Source: Leucobacter sp. wl10 (GTDB taxonomy: Bacteria; Actinomycetota; Actinomycetes; Actinomycetales; Microbacteriaceae). Taken from it: a stretch of 64,000 nt of DNA. The notes under the pieces are model-generated. The model was not told the DNA's origin. It saw only the letters and a list, made by a program, of their open reading frames with translations, and made no database searches. This document shows, in pieces, positions 47,052 to 56,075 of this stretch. Each line of letters begins with the position of its first letter. Position 1 is the first letter of the stretch. The stretch lies in contig NZ_KZ984004.1 in assembly GCF_003569785.1 (NCBI RefSeq), forward strand, positions 1 through 64,000. Reading direction: 5' to 3'. The translations under genes were made by a program, and so were the position numbers.

Positions 47052-48085
47052 AGGTACTCGTCGGTGTAGTACTCGGTCCAGTCGGGCTCCTCGGCGATCC
47101 GCTCCCCCCGGGAATCGGTGAGGAAGCCGCCCTCGAACAGGAACGCGCCGAACTGCTCCCAGGCCTCGGGGTCGGCCGCGCCGATGCGCCGATCCTTCGA
47201 CACGAGGTAGCCGTCCTTCGCCATCAGCTCGGCGCTGCGCCGCACGAGCTCCTCGGCGGCGCCCAGCGTGTCGGGGTTGGCCTCGATGAGGATCTGCGCG
47301 GCCTCCTCAGGGTACTCGGCCGCGTAGGCGTAACCGCGGGCGACCGCCTGCACGAAGGCCTTCGCCTGCTCGGGGCGCTCGTCGAGGTACTTTCCGCTCG
47401 AGATGATGCCGATCGACTGCTGCTCGGGCACCCCGTAGTCCTGGTAGCGGAAGGCGCGGTACGGTCGGCCGTCGATCTGCGCCTGGATGTTCTCCCACGT
47501 CGACACCGACAGGGTGAAGTCGATGCGGCCCCGCGAGAGCGCCTGGTACGCGCCGGTGTCGAGCACCACCTCCTCGAACTCGCCCTCGCCTCCGTCGCCG
47601 CGGATGGTCGACGCGGCGAGCGCCGAGTACAGCGGCGCCCCGAAGCCGCCGAAGAGGCGCCCGTCGAGGTCGGCAGGGCGCTTGAGGTCTTCGCGGTCGC
47701 CCGGCACCACGAGCCGCCCCGTGTCGGTCTGCGTGACGCGGTACACCGAGATCACGTCGAGGCCCGAGGTGCGGGCCATCTGCACGCCCGACTGCCCGCC
47801 GATGCCGAAGTCGGCCTCGCCCGCCGAGACGAGCTGCGCGGCCGAGGTGGAGCCGTAGGGCAAGATCTTGACGTCGAGACCGGCCTCGGCGAAGTAGCCG
47901 AGCTTCTGGGCCACGTAGACCCCGATGTGATTGGTGTTGGGCGCCCAGTCGAGCGCGAAGGTGACGGGTGCGAGCTCGCCGGCGGCCTGCCCGGCGGGCG
48001 GCGAGCTCGCACATGCCGTGAGCGCGAGGGATCCGGCGAGGAGCGCGGCCGCGGCGGCCGTGCGGGTGAACGTGTGGTGGCGCAT
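47048..48085 (-). CDS. HMP-type NMT1/THI5-like binding lipoprotein (ThiY-like)
   Basis: This 345-residue solute receptor has a signal peptide and lipobox LTAC (Cys about residue 25). The mature sequence opens with VTFALDWAPNTNHIGVYVAQ, the conserved pyrimidine-binding opening of the ThiY/THI5 class. GEADFGIGGQSGVQMA and a C-terminal YYTDEYL follow. It is first in the operon under the TPP riboswitch, so thiamine repletion would switch it off. N-formyl-4-amino-5-aminomethyl-2-methylpyrimidine or HMP are the likely ligands. Confidence 0.93.
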   Translation of the reverse strand: MRHHTFTRTAAAAALLAGSLALTACASSPPAGQAAGELAPVTFALDWAPNTNHIGVYVAQKLGYFAEAGLDVKILPYGSTSAAQLVSAGEADFGIGGQSGVQMARTSGLDVISVYRVTQTDTGRLVVPGDREDLKRPADLDGRLFGGFGAPLYSALAASTIRGDGGEGEFEEVVLDTGAYQALSRGRIDFTLSVSTWENIQAQIDGRPYRAFRYQDYGVPEQQSIGIISSGKYLDERPEQAKAFVQAVARGYAYAAEYPEEAAQILIEANPDTLGAAEELVRRSAELMAKDGYLVSKDRRIGAADPEAWEQFGAFLFEGGFLTDSRGERIAEEPDWTEYYTDEYL

Positions 48086-48129
48086 GAAGCGTGCCCCTTC
48101 TGTGATGGACGGGCACGGGTTCGTAGAGT

Positions 48130-48219
48130 GTCTCCCTGCGCTGGCATGATCCAGATCAGGTTCGACGGTCGAAGGTTGATGACCTTCCTCTCAGCCCGGC
48201 CTACCGGACTCCCGTGTGC
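48130..48219 (-). promoter_or_regulatory. TPP riboswitch
   Basis: On the minus strand, CACACGGGAGTCC opens the P1 and P2 region. GGGCTGAGAGGAAGG follows (the pyrimidine-sensing CTGAGA core), and AACCTGATCTGGATCATGCC then AGCGCAGGGAG gives the pyrophosphate-sensing arm. This is a standard THI box, about 45 bp before the ThiY-like ATG at 48085. It should lower expression of the importer when thiamine pyrophosphate is abundant. Confidence 0.95.
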
Positions 48220-48278
48220 CCCACATGCTAGCAACATTGCGTCGCGGCGCGCGACGCCCTTCCCCTATCGTGGTGGGC

Positions 48279-48947
48279 GTGACCACGCCGAACGAAGCCG
48301 CAGCTCCCGACCCCGCCGTCCCCGATCCGGCGCCGATGACCCCGCAGCAGTACGGCGTGGGCGCCCGCTTCACCCTGTCGGTGTACGACTCCGACTACGT
48401 CGCGATCATCCTCGGAGCCCTCGCGGCGGCCGACCCGAGCGGGCTGACCCTCGAGACGAACGACATCTCGACCTTCGTCGCCGGTGCCGAGCAGCGGGTG
48501 GTCGCATACGTTCTCGACGTCGTCGCGGGGGCGGCGCGCAGCGGGGCGCACCTGTCGGCGTCGATCCTGCTCTCACGCGGCTGCCCCGGCGAGCTGCAGT
48601 GCGCGCTGCCTCCCGGAACGGCGGCGCTCGCGGCGGATCCGGTGTCTCTCGAAGCGACCGGCGTGCGCGCCCGCGCCCACTGGTCGCTGTACCCGCTGCT
48701 CGACGCCGCCGCATCGCCGGACAGCGCGCCCGCCGACCACATGGCCCCGATCTACGCGGCGATCGAGCGCGCGAAGGCCGAGGGCGTGTACTCCGGATCG
48801 GACCACTACGCCACGCGACTCGACGGCGACCTCGCGGCGGTGCTGCAGACCGCGGCGAACGCCTGGATCGGCGTCGGCCGGAGGGTGCAGCACGTGGTGA
48901 CGCACCTCACGGTCTCCGTCAACAGCCCGTCGCCGATCCGGGACTGA
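48279..48947 (+). CDS. YkoF-like thiamine/HMP-binding protein
   Basis: This is a two-domain protein of about 222 residues: QYGVGARFTLSVYDSDYVAI and the repeat IERAKAEGVYSGSDHYATRL are the tandem YkoF-type ferredoxin-like folds, which bind thiamine or HMP. The GTG at 48279 (also 48270) gives a start just before the first domain; the earlier frame overlaps the riboswitch side. It is divergent from the ThiXYZ-like operon and probably acts with it, as in the Bacillus ykoFEDC system. Confidence 0.88.
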   Translation: MTTPNEAAAPDPAVPDPAPMTPQQYGVGARFTLSVYDSDYVAIILGALAAADPSGLTLETNDISTFVAGAEQRVVAYVLDVVAGAARSGAHLSASILLSRGCPGELQCALPPGTAALAADPVSLEATGVRARAHWSLYPLLDAAASPDSAPADHMAPIYAAIERAKAEGVYSGSDHYATRLDGDLAAVLQTAANAWIGVGRRVQHVVTHLTVSVNSPSPIRD

Positions 48948-48951
48948 CGCG

Positions 48952-49889
48952 ATGGCGCAGCGGCAGATGCACCTCGTGGGCATGGTCAACCCGCCCACCA
49001 GCCAGTACGCGGAGAACTGGCGCGATCCGCTGGGACGCGCCGACTGGCTCAGCGGACGCTTCCACGCCGACCTCGCCCGCACGCTCGAGCGGGGCCTGTT
49101 CGACCTCGTGTTCTTCGCCGACGCCCTCGCGGTGCCGGAGGACCGGGAGGGCGGCTACGCCTCCACCCTGCGCACGGCTGGCAAGGGCAGCATCTACCTC
49201 GACCCGATCGCCCTCGTCTCGCTGGCGGCGGGCGCCACGAGCCGCATCGGGCTCGGCGCGACCGTCTCCACGAGCTTCGTGCCGCCCTACGCGATCGCGC
49301 GGCAGCTGCTCTCGGTCGACCATCTCTCCGGCGGGCGCGCCGCCTGGAACGCTGTCGCGCGGGCCGCTCACGCTGCCCCGCAGCCCGCAGGGGCACCCCG
49401 TGCTCATGCAGGCGGGGTCGTCGCCGCGCGGCCGGGCATTCGCGGCGCGCTGGGCCGAAGTGGTCTTCGCGATCGGCGACACCGAGGAGGGCATGCGCGA
49501 GCTGCGGAGCGAGCTGCGGGAGCGGGCCCGGCTCGACCACGGCCGCGATCCCGACTCCATCCGCGCACCGCGGCGCCACCGGCAGCGCGGGCTTCGAGGA
49601 CATGCTGGCGTCGGTGAGCGATCGGCGCGGCTTCACGGTGGCCGACCTGGCGATCGAGCAGGCGCTCAACCAGCTGCACCCGCAGGTCGTCGGCTCCCCC
49701 GCCACGGTCGCCGGGCACCTCGAGCACCTCTTCCGGGGCGAGGCGGCCGACGGCTTCGTCGTGTTCCCGGCGCTGCACCACTCCTCCTTCGAGGACTTCG
49801 TCTCGGGCGTGGTGCCCGAGCTGCAGCGGCGCGGCGTATTCCGCTCGGCGTATACGGGTGCCACGCTGCGCGACCATCTGCGGGCCTGA
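48952..49889 (+). pseudogene. LLM-class flavin monooxygenase, collapsed by internal deletions
   Basis: This begins well (HLVGMVNPPTSQYAENWRDP to LSGGRAAWNAV in one frame). Then homology jumps to another frame (RGPLTLPRSPQGHPVLMQAG to DPDSIR) and again to the first frame's neighbour (SAGFEDMLASVSDRRGFTVA to the stop at 49889). Compared with full family members, roughly 75 and 60 residues are missing at the two joints. Family members use FMNH2 from a reductase to open or desulfonate substrates. The three segments cannot be read through. Confidence 0.8.
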
Positions 49890-49970
49890 GCCGGTCGCCG
49901 CGGCCCGCCGACCGCGGCCGGTCGTGTCAAGCCCCTCCCGCGCGCTCGGATTCGCGACGTATATTGAAGC

Positions 49971-51074
49971 ATGCCCACCAGGATCCTCTCCATCGGCACC
50001 GCTGTGCCCTCCGCCCGGCTGGAGCAGCCGAAGACTCGCGACTTCTTCGCGTCGCAGCCCGGTGTCGGCCGGCTCACCGCCCGCCTCATCGGGGCGGCAT
50101 TCGACCAGTCGGCCATCGACACCCGCTACTCGGTGATCGGCGAGATCGGATCGGGCGGCACGCTCTTCTCGGACGACGGCGAACTGCTGCGCGTGCCCAG
50201 CACCGGCGAGCGCAACGCCGTCTACCGGCGCGAGGCGCCGCCCCTCTACGCGGCCGCGGCTCGCGACGCGCTCGAGCGGGCGGGCTTCGACGCCTCCGAG
50301 GTGACGCACGTCGTCACCGCCTCTTGCACGGGCTTCTTCGCCCCGGGCCCCGACTACCTGCTGGTCAAGCAGCTGGGCATCCCGCCGACGGCCGAGCGCA
50401 CCCACATCGGCTTCATGGGGTGCGCCGCCGCGTTCCCCGCGCTGCGAACGGCGACCGCGATCAGCGACGCCCGCCCGGGCGCGGTCGTGCTCGTCGTGTG
50501 CGCCGAGCTCTGCTCGCTGCACATCCGCTCGTCGAGCGACCCCGAGCAGATCGTAGCCTCGGCAGTGTTCGGCGACGGCGCGGGCGCCGCGATCGTCTCC
50601 TCGGCCGAGCCGAGGGGCGGGCGCGCGGCGCTGCGGGTGGACGGCTTCTCCACCGCCATCACCTCCGAGGGCGAGCGCGACATGGACTGGACCATCGGCG
50701 ACAGCGGCTTCGAGATGCGGCTCACCGCCGAGGTGCCGCGCATCATCGGGCGCGAGATCGCGGCGGTGGTCGAGAACATGCTGAGCGGCGCCGATCCGCA
50801 CGCCGACGTCGACGCCTGGGCGGTCCACCCCGGCGGGCGCAGCGTGCTCGACCGGGTGCAGAGCGGCGTCGGGCTGCCGGACGAGGCGATGGCCCACTCG
50901 CGCGCCGTGCTGCGCGACTTCGGCAACATGTCGAGCGCCACGATCCTGTTCATCCTGCAGCGCATCCTCGCCGACGACGCCTTCGCCGAGGGCGCCCGCG
51001 TGGCGGGGCTCTGCTTCGGCCCGGGGCTGACCGTGGAGACGGCGCGCCTCACGCTCGGCAGGGGCGCCGTGTGA
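49971..51074 (+). CDS. type III polyketide synthase
   Basis: This 367-residue chalcone/stilbene synthase-like enzyme has the catalytic triad Cys151 in GFMGCAAAFPALR, His286 in AWAVHPGGRS and Asn319 in GNMSSATILF. The GFGDGAGAAIVSS-like loop (VFGDGAGAAIV) is also present. It condenses malonyl-CoA units on a starter to give pyrones or resorcinols. The next two genes overlap it by 4 bp and are a methyltransferase and an FAD oxidoreductase, which would tailor the product. The starter is not predictable. Confidence 0.93.
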   Translation: MPTRILSIGTAVPSARLEQPKTRDFFASQPGVGRLTARLIGAAFDQSAIDTRYSVIGEIGSGGTLFSDDGELLRVPSTGERNAVYRREAPPLYAAAARDALERAGFDASEVTHVVTASCTGFFAPGPDYLLVKQLGIPPTAERTHIGFMGCAAAFPALRTATAISDARPGAVVLVVCAELCSLHIRSSSDPEQIVASAVFGDGAGAAIVSSAEPRGGRAALRVDGFSTAITSEGERDMDWTIGDSGFEMRLTAEVPRIIGREIAAVVENMLSGADPHADVDAWAVHPGGRSVLDRVQSGVGLPDEAMAHSRAVLRDFGNMSSATILFILQRILADDAFAEGARVAGLCFGPGLTVETARLTLGRGAV

Positions 51075-51784
51075 GGCTCTCCGCGCGGGACGAGCGGCTC
51101 GCGGAGCTGATGGACGATCCGGACTGCGATCCGGATCGCCTGCGCCGCACGCTGCGGGGGTTCCGGGTGGTCAATCGCGTCGTCTCCCGCTGGGGGCGGG
51201 TCTACCGCTCGCACCTGCGCCCGGCGCTCGCGGGCGGCGGCACCGCGCGCATCCTCGACATCGGGTGCGGCGGCGGCGACGTGCTGCGGCGGCTGGTGCG
51301 GCTCGCGCGGCGAGACGGCTTCGGGGTCGAGGGCGTCGGCGTCGATCCGGATCCGCGCGCGCTCGAGGCGGCCCGGGCCGGTGAGCGCGTGGACGGGGTC
51401 TCTTTCCGGCGGGCCCTGAGCCGCGAGCTGGTCGAGGCCGGCGAGCGCTTCGACATCGTCGTCTCGAACCACCTGCTCCACCACCTGGGCGGGAGCTCCG
51501 CGGGCGCGGATCCGCTCGCCGGCGTGCTGGCCGACTCGGAGGCGCTCGCGACGCGGCTGTGCGTGCACTCGGACATCGCGCGCGGTCGCGTCGCATACGC
51601 CGCCTTCGCGGTGGGATCGGTGCCGCTCGCGCCCGGCACCTTCCTGCGGGTCGACGGGCTGCGCAGCATCCGTCGCAGCTACACCCGCGAGGAGCTCGCC
51701 GCGCGGCTGCCCGAAGGGTGGCGGGCGGAGCAGCCGGGCCCGTTCCGGCTGCTCGCGGTGCGCCGCGGCGGGGCGGCGATGTGA
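51071..51784 (+). CDS. class I SAM methyltransferase in the PKS cluster
   Basis: This 237-residue Rossmann-fold methyltransferase has motif I ILDIGCGGGDVLRRL, an acidic loop GVGVDPDPRALEAA, and motif VVSNHLLHHL. The GTG at 51071 overlaps the synthase stop (GTGA) and its own stop overlaps the next start. It most likely methylates the polyketide product on O or C. Confidence 0.88.
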   Translation: MRLSARDERLAELMDDPDCDPDRLRRTLRGFRVVNRVVSRWGRVYRSHLRPALAGGGTARILDIGCGGGDVLRRLVRLARRDGFGVEGVGVDPDPRALEAARAGERVDGVSFRRALSRELVEAGERFDIVVSNHLLHHLGGSSAGADPLAGVLADSEALATRLCVHSDIARGRVAYAAFAVGSVPLAPGTFLRVDGLRSIRRSYTREELAARLPEGWRAEQPGPFRLLAVRRGGAAM

Positions 51785-52989
51785 GCCCGGCGGTGCACGA
51801 CGTCGTCGTCGTGGGCGCCGGGCCGGCGGGCCTCTGTCTCGCGGGCGAGCTCGGCCGCCGGGGCATCGACGTCGTGATCCTCGAGCGCCGCGGCGATGCG
51901 GAACCGGGTACGCGAGCCATCGGCGTCCACCCGCCCGCGCTCGCGGCCCTCGAGCCGTCGGGCGCCACCGAGCGCATCCTCGCCGCCGCCGCCCGCATTC
52001 CGCGCGGCATCGCCCGCTCGAGCGGGCGTACGATCGGCGAGGTGCGGTTCGACCGGATCGGCTCCCGCTTCCCGTTCGTCGCTGCGGTGCCGCAGGCGGT
52101 CACGGAGGCCGCGCTCGAGGCGACGGCGCCCCCTCCCGACCGGGGCTCCGAGGTGCGGGGCATCGCCGAGGTGCCGGGCGGCGCGGTGCTGCGGGTGCGC
52201 GCGAGCGGCTGCGGCGCGCGCGACACCGAGATGCGCGCGCGGATCGTCGTGGTGGCGGCCGGCGCCTCGGGACGGAGCCTGGTGCTCCCCCGGCTGGGCC
52301 TGCACGCCCGCGACTACACCGACCGCTACCTCATGACCGACCTGCCGCACGCCCCCGGTCAGCCCGAGGGCACCGCCGTCGTCACGCTCGACGCCGCGGG
52401 CGTGCTCGAGTCGTTCCCGCTGCCTCGGGGCGGCCGGCGGCTCGTCGCGTGGGACGGCGCGGGGGGCGGGCGCGACGCCGGAACCGGCGCGCATCGCGCC
52501 GAGCGCCTCCGCCGGGCGGTCGCCGGGCGGTCGGGAGACGCCGCGCTCGCGGAGCTGGTGGGGACGGCGACGGCCTTCGGGATCCGGCGCTCGCTGCTGC
52601 GGAGGATGCGCAGGGGACGCCTCCTCGCGATCGGCGACGCCGCGCACGAGGTGAGCCCGATCGGCGGGCAGGGCATGAACCTCGGGCTGCTCGACGCCGC
52701 GACGCTCGCGCCCGCCCTCGCGCGGTGGCTGCGGCGCGATGAGGGAGACTCGGAGGCCGAGCGGGAGCTCGCGCGGTGGGAGCGGGATCGCCTGGCGTCG
52801 GCGCGCGCGGCCGCGCGGCTCGCGGGCCTCAACACGGCGCTCGGGCGGCCGCGGTCGCCTCGCGCGCACGCGGCCCTGTGCGCCGCGATCGGAGCCGCCG
52901 CGCGGGGGCCCGGTGCGCGGCTGGCCGCCCGGGCCTACACGATGGGCTTCGACCGGGGCGCGGGGCGGGGCGGGCGCTGCGCCCGCTGA
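51781..52989 (+). CDS. FAD-dependent oxidoreductase in the PKS cluster
   Basis: This is a 402-residue group A flavoprotein monooxygenase-like enzyme: FAD-binding GAGPAGLCLAGELGRRGIDV at the N-terminus, then GDAAHEVSPIGGQGMNLGLLD in the middle, where the DG motif contacts FAD. It starts at GTG 51781 in overlap with the methyltransferase. Hydroxylation of the aromatic polyketide product is the likely job. The C-terminus is Arg/Ala-rich. Confidence 0.9.
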   Translation: MSPAVHDVVVVGAGPAGLCLAGELGRRGIDVVILERRGDAEPGTRAIGVHPPALAALEPSGATERILAAAARIPRGIARSSGRTIGEVRFDRIGSRFPFVAAVPQAVTEAALEATAPPPDRGSEVRGIAEVPGGAVLRVRASGCGARDTEMRARIVVVAAGASGRSLVLPRLGLHARDYTDRYLMTDLPHAPGQPEGTAVVTLDAAGVLESFPLPRGGRRLVAWDGAGGGRDAGTGAHRAERLRRAVAGRSGDAALAELVGTATAFGIRRSLLRRMRRGRLLAIGDAAHEVSPIGGQGMNLGLLDAATLAPALARWLRRDEGDSEAERELARWERDRLASARAAARLAGLNTALGRPRSPRAHAALCAAIGAAARGPGARLAARAYTMGFDRGAGRGGRCAR

Positions 52990-53102
52990 TCCGGCGTCTC
53001 GCGTGAGGCTACGCCATGAGCGGCCGGGAATCCAGGCCCTTGCCGCACGCTCCGGGTCTCCGCAGCATGGTGGGGACGATCACCCGCAGAGGAGAGGACG
53101 AC

Positions 53103-54008
53103 ATGCACGAGAACTCGACCGATCAGCTGACATTCCAGAACCCGGTGACGCGGTTCCCCGATATCTCGCCGCCCGTGCAGGATCAGCCCGAGCCCGGCCT
53201 GGACCGGGAGCTCGTCCCCCGGACCGATCGCGGCCGGCGCTCGTACCGCGGCACCGGGCGGCTCGAGGGCCGGAGGGCGCTGATCACCGGCGCCGACTCC
53301 GGCATCGGCGCGGCAGTGGCGATCGCCTTCGCCCGCGAGGGCGCGGACGTGGCGCTCTCGTATCTTCCCGCCGAGGAGGCGGACGCGCAGGAGATCGGGG
53401 CGGTCATCGAGGAGACCGGGCGGCGGGCCGTGCTGCTGCCCGGCGACCTCTCCGACCGCGACGCCTGCGAGCGCCTCGTCGCCGACGCGGTGGAGGCTCT
53501 CGGCGGTCTCGACGCCCTCGTGAACAACGCCGGCAAGCAGATCTCGGTGGAGGACATCGCGGATCTCCCCGACGAGCAGTGGACGAAGACCTTCGAGACG
53601 AACATCCACGCGATGTACCGCATCACCCGCGCGGCGCTGCCGCACATGCCCTCCGGATCGACGATCGTGAACACGACGTCGATCCAGGCCTACAAGCCGT
53701 CCGCGCACCTGCTCGACTACGCCTCGACGAAGGCCGCGATCAACAACTTCACGAAGGGGCTGGCTCAGCAGCTCGCACCGCGCGGGATCCGCGTGAACGC
53801 CGTCGCCCCGGGGCCGATCTGGACGCCGCTGCAGGTATCCGACGGCCAGCCGAAGGAGGCGCTGCCGGAGTTCGGCAAGGATACCCCCCTCGGCCGCGCC
53901 GGTCAGCCGACCGAGCTCGCGCCCGCCTACGTCTTTCTGACCTCGCCGGAGTCGAGCTACGTGCTGGGCGAGACCCTCAACGTCAACGGCGGCACGCCGT
54001 CGCCGTGA
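53103..54008 (+). CDS. SDR oxidoreductase
   Basis: This 301-residue short-chain dehydrogenase is of the extended-N-terminus type found in general stress responses (YhdF/YghA-like). The NAD-binding motif is TGADSGIGAAVAIAFAREGA, the structural NNAG is VNNAGKQI, and the catalytic Tyr-Lys is LLDYASTKAAI with Ser in NTTSIQAY. The ATG at 53103 is preceded by GAGGAGAGGA. It is not overlapping the PKS cluster, so co-regulation is uncertain. Confidence 0.92.
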   Translation: MHENSTDQLTFQNPVTRFPDISPPVQDQPEPGLDRELVPRTDRGRRSYRGTGRLEGRRALITGADSGIGAAVAIAFAREGADVALSYLPAEEADAQEIGAVIEETGRRAVLLPGDLSDRDACERLVADAVEALGGLDALVNNAGKQISVEDIADLPDEQWTKTFETNIHAMYRITRAALPHMPSGSTIVNTTSIQAYKPSAHLLDYASTKAAINNFTKGLAQQLAPRGIRVNAVAPGPIWTPLQVSDGQPKEALPEFGKDTPLGRAGQPTELAPAYVFLTSPESSYVLGETLNVNGGTPSP

Positions 54009-54048
54009 CCCGACGCCGAATCGCGGCGCGGCGGGGACGGCGGGGCCG

Positions 54049-55326
54049 TCACCCGATCCCGATCCGGGTGTCGGCGAGATGGCGGGCGATCTCGGCGAGC
54101 GCATCGTGCCCCGCCGCGTCCTCGGCGATGCGGCGGGCGTTCGAACGGTAAGACGGGTCGGCGAGCACCGCCTCGACGGCGCGGCGCACGGCCGCGGGAT
54201 CGGGCGCCCCGGTTCCGAGGTCGACACCCGCGCCGGTCCAGGCGACGCGCGCCGCGACCTCCGGCTTGTCCTCGGTGTCGCCGGCCACGACGAGCGGCAC
54301 CCCCGCCGCGAGCGCGGCCTGCACGCCGCCGAAGCCGCCGTTGGTCACGAAGACGTCCGTGCGCGGCAGGAGCGCGTCGTAGGAGAGGTAGCGCTCGGCC
54401 CGCGCGTTCCGCGGCAGCGGGCCGACGGAGTCGACGGGCCGGCCGCCGGCGGTGACCACGACGGTCACGTCGCTATCGGCGAGGGCCTCGAGCGTCGGCC
54501 GCACGAGGCGCCCGAAATCGTGATTATCGATGGTCCCCTGCGTCACGTGCACCACCGGGCGCCCGCCGTCGAGCTCCCCCCACCACTCGGGGATCGGCGC
54601 GTCCGACCCCGCCTGCGGGAGCACACCGACGAAGCGCGTGTTCGCGTCGAGGTCGGGCCGCCGGTACTCCAGGCTCGCGGGGCCCGTCTGCAGGAATCTG
54701 TCGAAGCGCCGCGAGGCGTCCATGATGAACCCGGAGAGCCGGGCATCGCACGCGCGGAACGCCCGCGCCCCCGCCCGCTGGGTGGGGCGGAAGATCACGC
54801 GCCGTGCGATCGCGTTCATCGCGGAGTAGCGGAGGCGGCCGACCGTGCCCTCGGCGGGGGGCAGGGCCATCCCGTGCGGACCGAGCACGCGGGACGACTG
54901 CGTGAGCGGCGTGACGCCGAGGCCGAGGATCGGCGGGCGCCGCCCCGGGCGCGCGAGCATCGGAAGCACCCCGCCGAAGGCGCTGTCCACGAGGATCGCG
55001 TCCGGCGAGACGGCGTCGATCGCCTGGCGGATCGTGCGGTGCTGATCGGGGATGGTCTCGACGAAGATCGTGCGGATGTCGTACTGGGCCCGCTGCACGC
55101 CCCGATAGCGCTCGCGGTCGGGAAGGTAGGTGTCGGGCAGGCGGTCGTCGTAGTCTGCCGAACCGAGCAGTGCCATGAAGCGGGATCCCGACGCCTCGAC
55201 GCGCTCGCGAAACCGGCTCCCGGTCACGACGGTCACCCCGTGCCCCTCCCCCGCCAGGTAGGCTGCGGTTTGCAGGACAGGACCCGCGTGGCCGTGGATC
55301 GGGTTGGAGGCGAGCAGATACGTGGC
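54049..55326 (-). CDS. macrolide-type glycosyltransferase
   Basis: This 425-residue GT1-family (GT-B fold) enzyme has an N-terminal acceptor domain and a C-terminal donor domain with FVTNGGFGGVQAALAAGVPLVV, where the usual HCG box is NGG. The ATG at 55326 is preceded by GGAGG. It is divergent from a TetR regulator across a 53-bp interval containing a perfect palindrome, so induction by a toxic glycosyl acceptor is a plausible role, for example inactivating a macrolide. The substrate is unknown. Confidence 0.9.
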   Translation of the reverse strand, partial: ATYLLASNPIHGHAGPVLQTAAYLAGEGHGVTVVTGSRFRERVEASGSRFMALLGSADYDDRLPDTYLPDRERYRGVQRAQYDIRTIFVETIPDQHRTIRQAIDAVSPDAILVDSAFGGVLPMLARPGRRPPILGLGVTPLTQSSRVLGPHGMALPPAEGTVGRLRYSAMNAIARRVIFRPTQRAGARAFRACDARLSGFIMDASRRFDRFLQTGPASLEYRRPDLDANTRFVGVLPQAGSDAPIPEWWGELDGGRPVVHVTQGTIDNHDFGRLVRPTLEALADSDVTVVVTAGGRPVDSVGPLPRNARAERYLSYDALLPRTDVFVTNGGFGGVQAALAAGVPLVVAGDTEDKPEVAARVAWTGAGVDLGTGAPDPAAVRRAVEAVLADPSYRSNARRIAEDAAGHDALAEIARHLADTRIGIG

Positions 55327-55343
55327 CATACGGGCCTCCATTC

Positions 55344-55362
55344 GTTAGATTAATACTCTAAC
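55344..55362. promoter_or_regulatory. TetR operator palindrome
   Basis: GTTAGA-TTAATAC-TCTAAC has two perfect 6-bp arms in the middle of the divergent GT/TetR interval, 18 bp from each start. Size, symmetry and placement match TetR operators, so binding by the adjacent regulator is inferred. Confidence 0.65.
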
Positions 55363-55379
55363 CATACTCGAGGAACCCC

Positions 55380-56075
55380 GTGACACCGAGAAAATACTCA
55401 TCCCCCCTGCGCCGGGCCGAGGCCGAACGGACGCGACTGGCGATCCTCGACGCGGCCGCGGCGCTGTTCTCAAGCGAGGGGTATCCGGCGACCACGAAGA
55501 AGGGCATCGCCCAGGAAGCCGGCGTCTCGGTGCAGTCCGTGCACCTCGCCGGCTCGAAGGCGGCGTTGCTCGTCGCGGCCTTCGAGCGCACGTTCGCGGG
55601 CGACGAGGGCCGGCACAGCCTCAGCGAGCGCCCGCAGATAGCCGAGATCATGTCGCGGAGCGACCCCGAGGACGCCGTGCGGGGGTGGCTCGACTACGTC
55701 GCGCAGGCCAACGCGCGCACGGCCGGCCTCGTGCGGGCGATGACCGTCGCCGCCGAGACCGACGCGCTCGCCGCGGAGGCCGTGTCCGATCTCGAGGCTC
55801 GCCGGCGCTCCGACATCGGGCTGGCGGCCGGGTGGCTGGTCGAGCGGGGGATGCTCTCCGGCGACGAGATCGAGCAGGCGACGGACGAGCTGAACCACCT
55901 CGTCGGACCCGAGACGTACGCGTTCTTCGTCACCCGGTCGGGGTGGCACGAGGAGCGGTACCGCCGCTGGCTCGAGGTCACGCTGCGCGGCCTGCTCGAG
56001 CGGTGGCGGGGCGCCCTCGAGGCGTCGCCGGCCGCGCGTCCTCCGCGCGCGCGGCGCGCCGCCGCCCCCCCGTGA
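55380..56075 (+). CDS. TetR-family regulator
   Basis: The predicted 231 residues start at GTG 55380 with AGGAA upstream. The HTH region (ILDAAAALFSSEGYPATTKK to VSVQSVHLAGSKAALL) is typical of the family, followed by a helical ligand domain and an Arg/Ala/Pro-rich tail of about 20 residues. It is likely the repressor of the divergent glycosyltransferase, binding the palindrome at 55344-55362. Confidence 0.9.
   Translation: MTPRKYSSPLRRAEAERTRLAILDAAAALFSSEGYPATTKKGIAQEAGVSVQSVHLAGSKAALLVAAFERTFAGDEGRHSLSERPQIAEIMSRSDPEDAVRGWLDYVAQANARTAGLVRAMTVAAETDALAAEAVSDLEARRRSDIGLAAGWLVERGMLSGDEIEQATDELNHLVGPETYAFFVTRSGWHEERYRRWLEVTLRGLLERWRGALEASPAARPPRARRAAAPP

Noticed and set aside
49049-50897. Overlapping minus-strand open frames across the LLM remnant and PKS genes
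   Set aside because: They are shadows of the plus-strand genes without ribosome-binding sites or domains.
47927-51284. The very long open frame running through the ThiY-like gene, riboswitch, YkoF, LLM remnant and PKS
   Set aside because: It is a high-GC artefact. Only its last part, from the GTG at 51071, matches a real gene (the methyltransferase).
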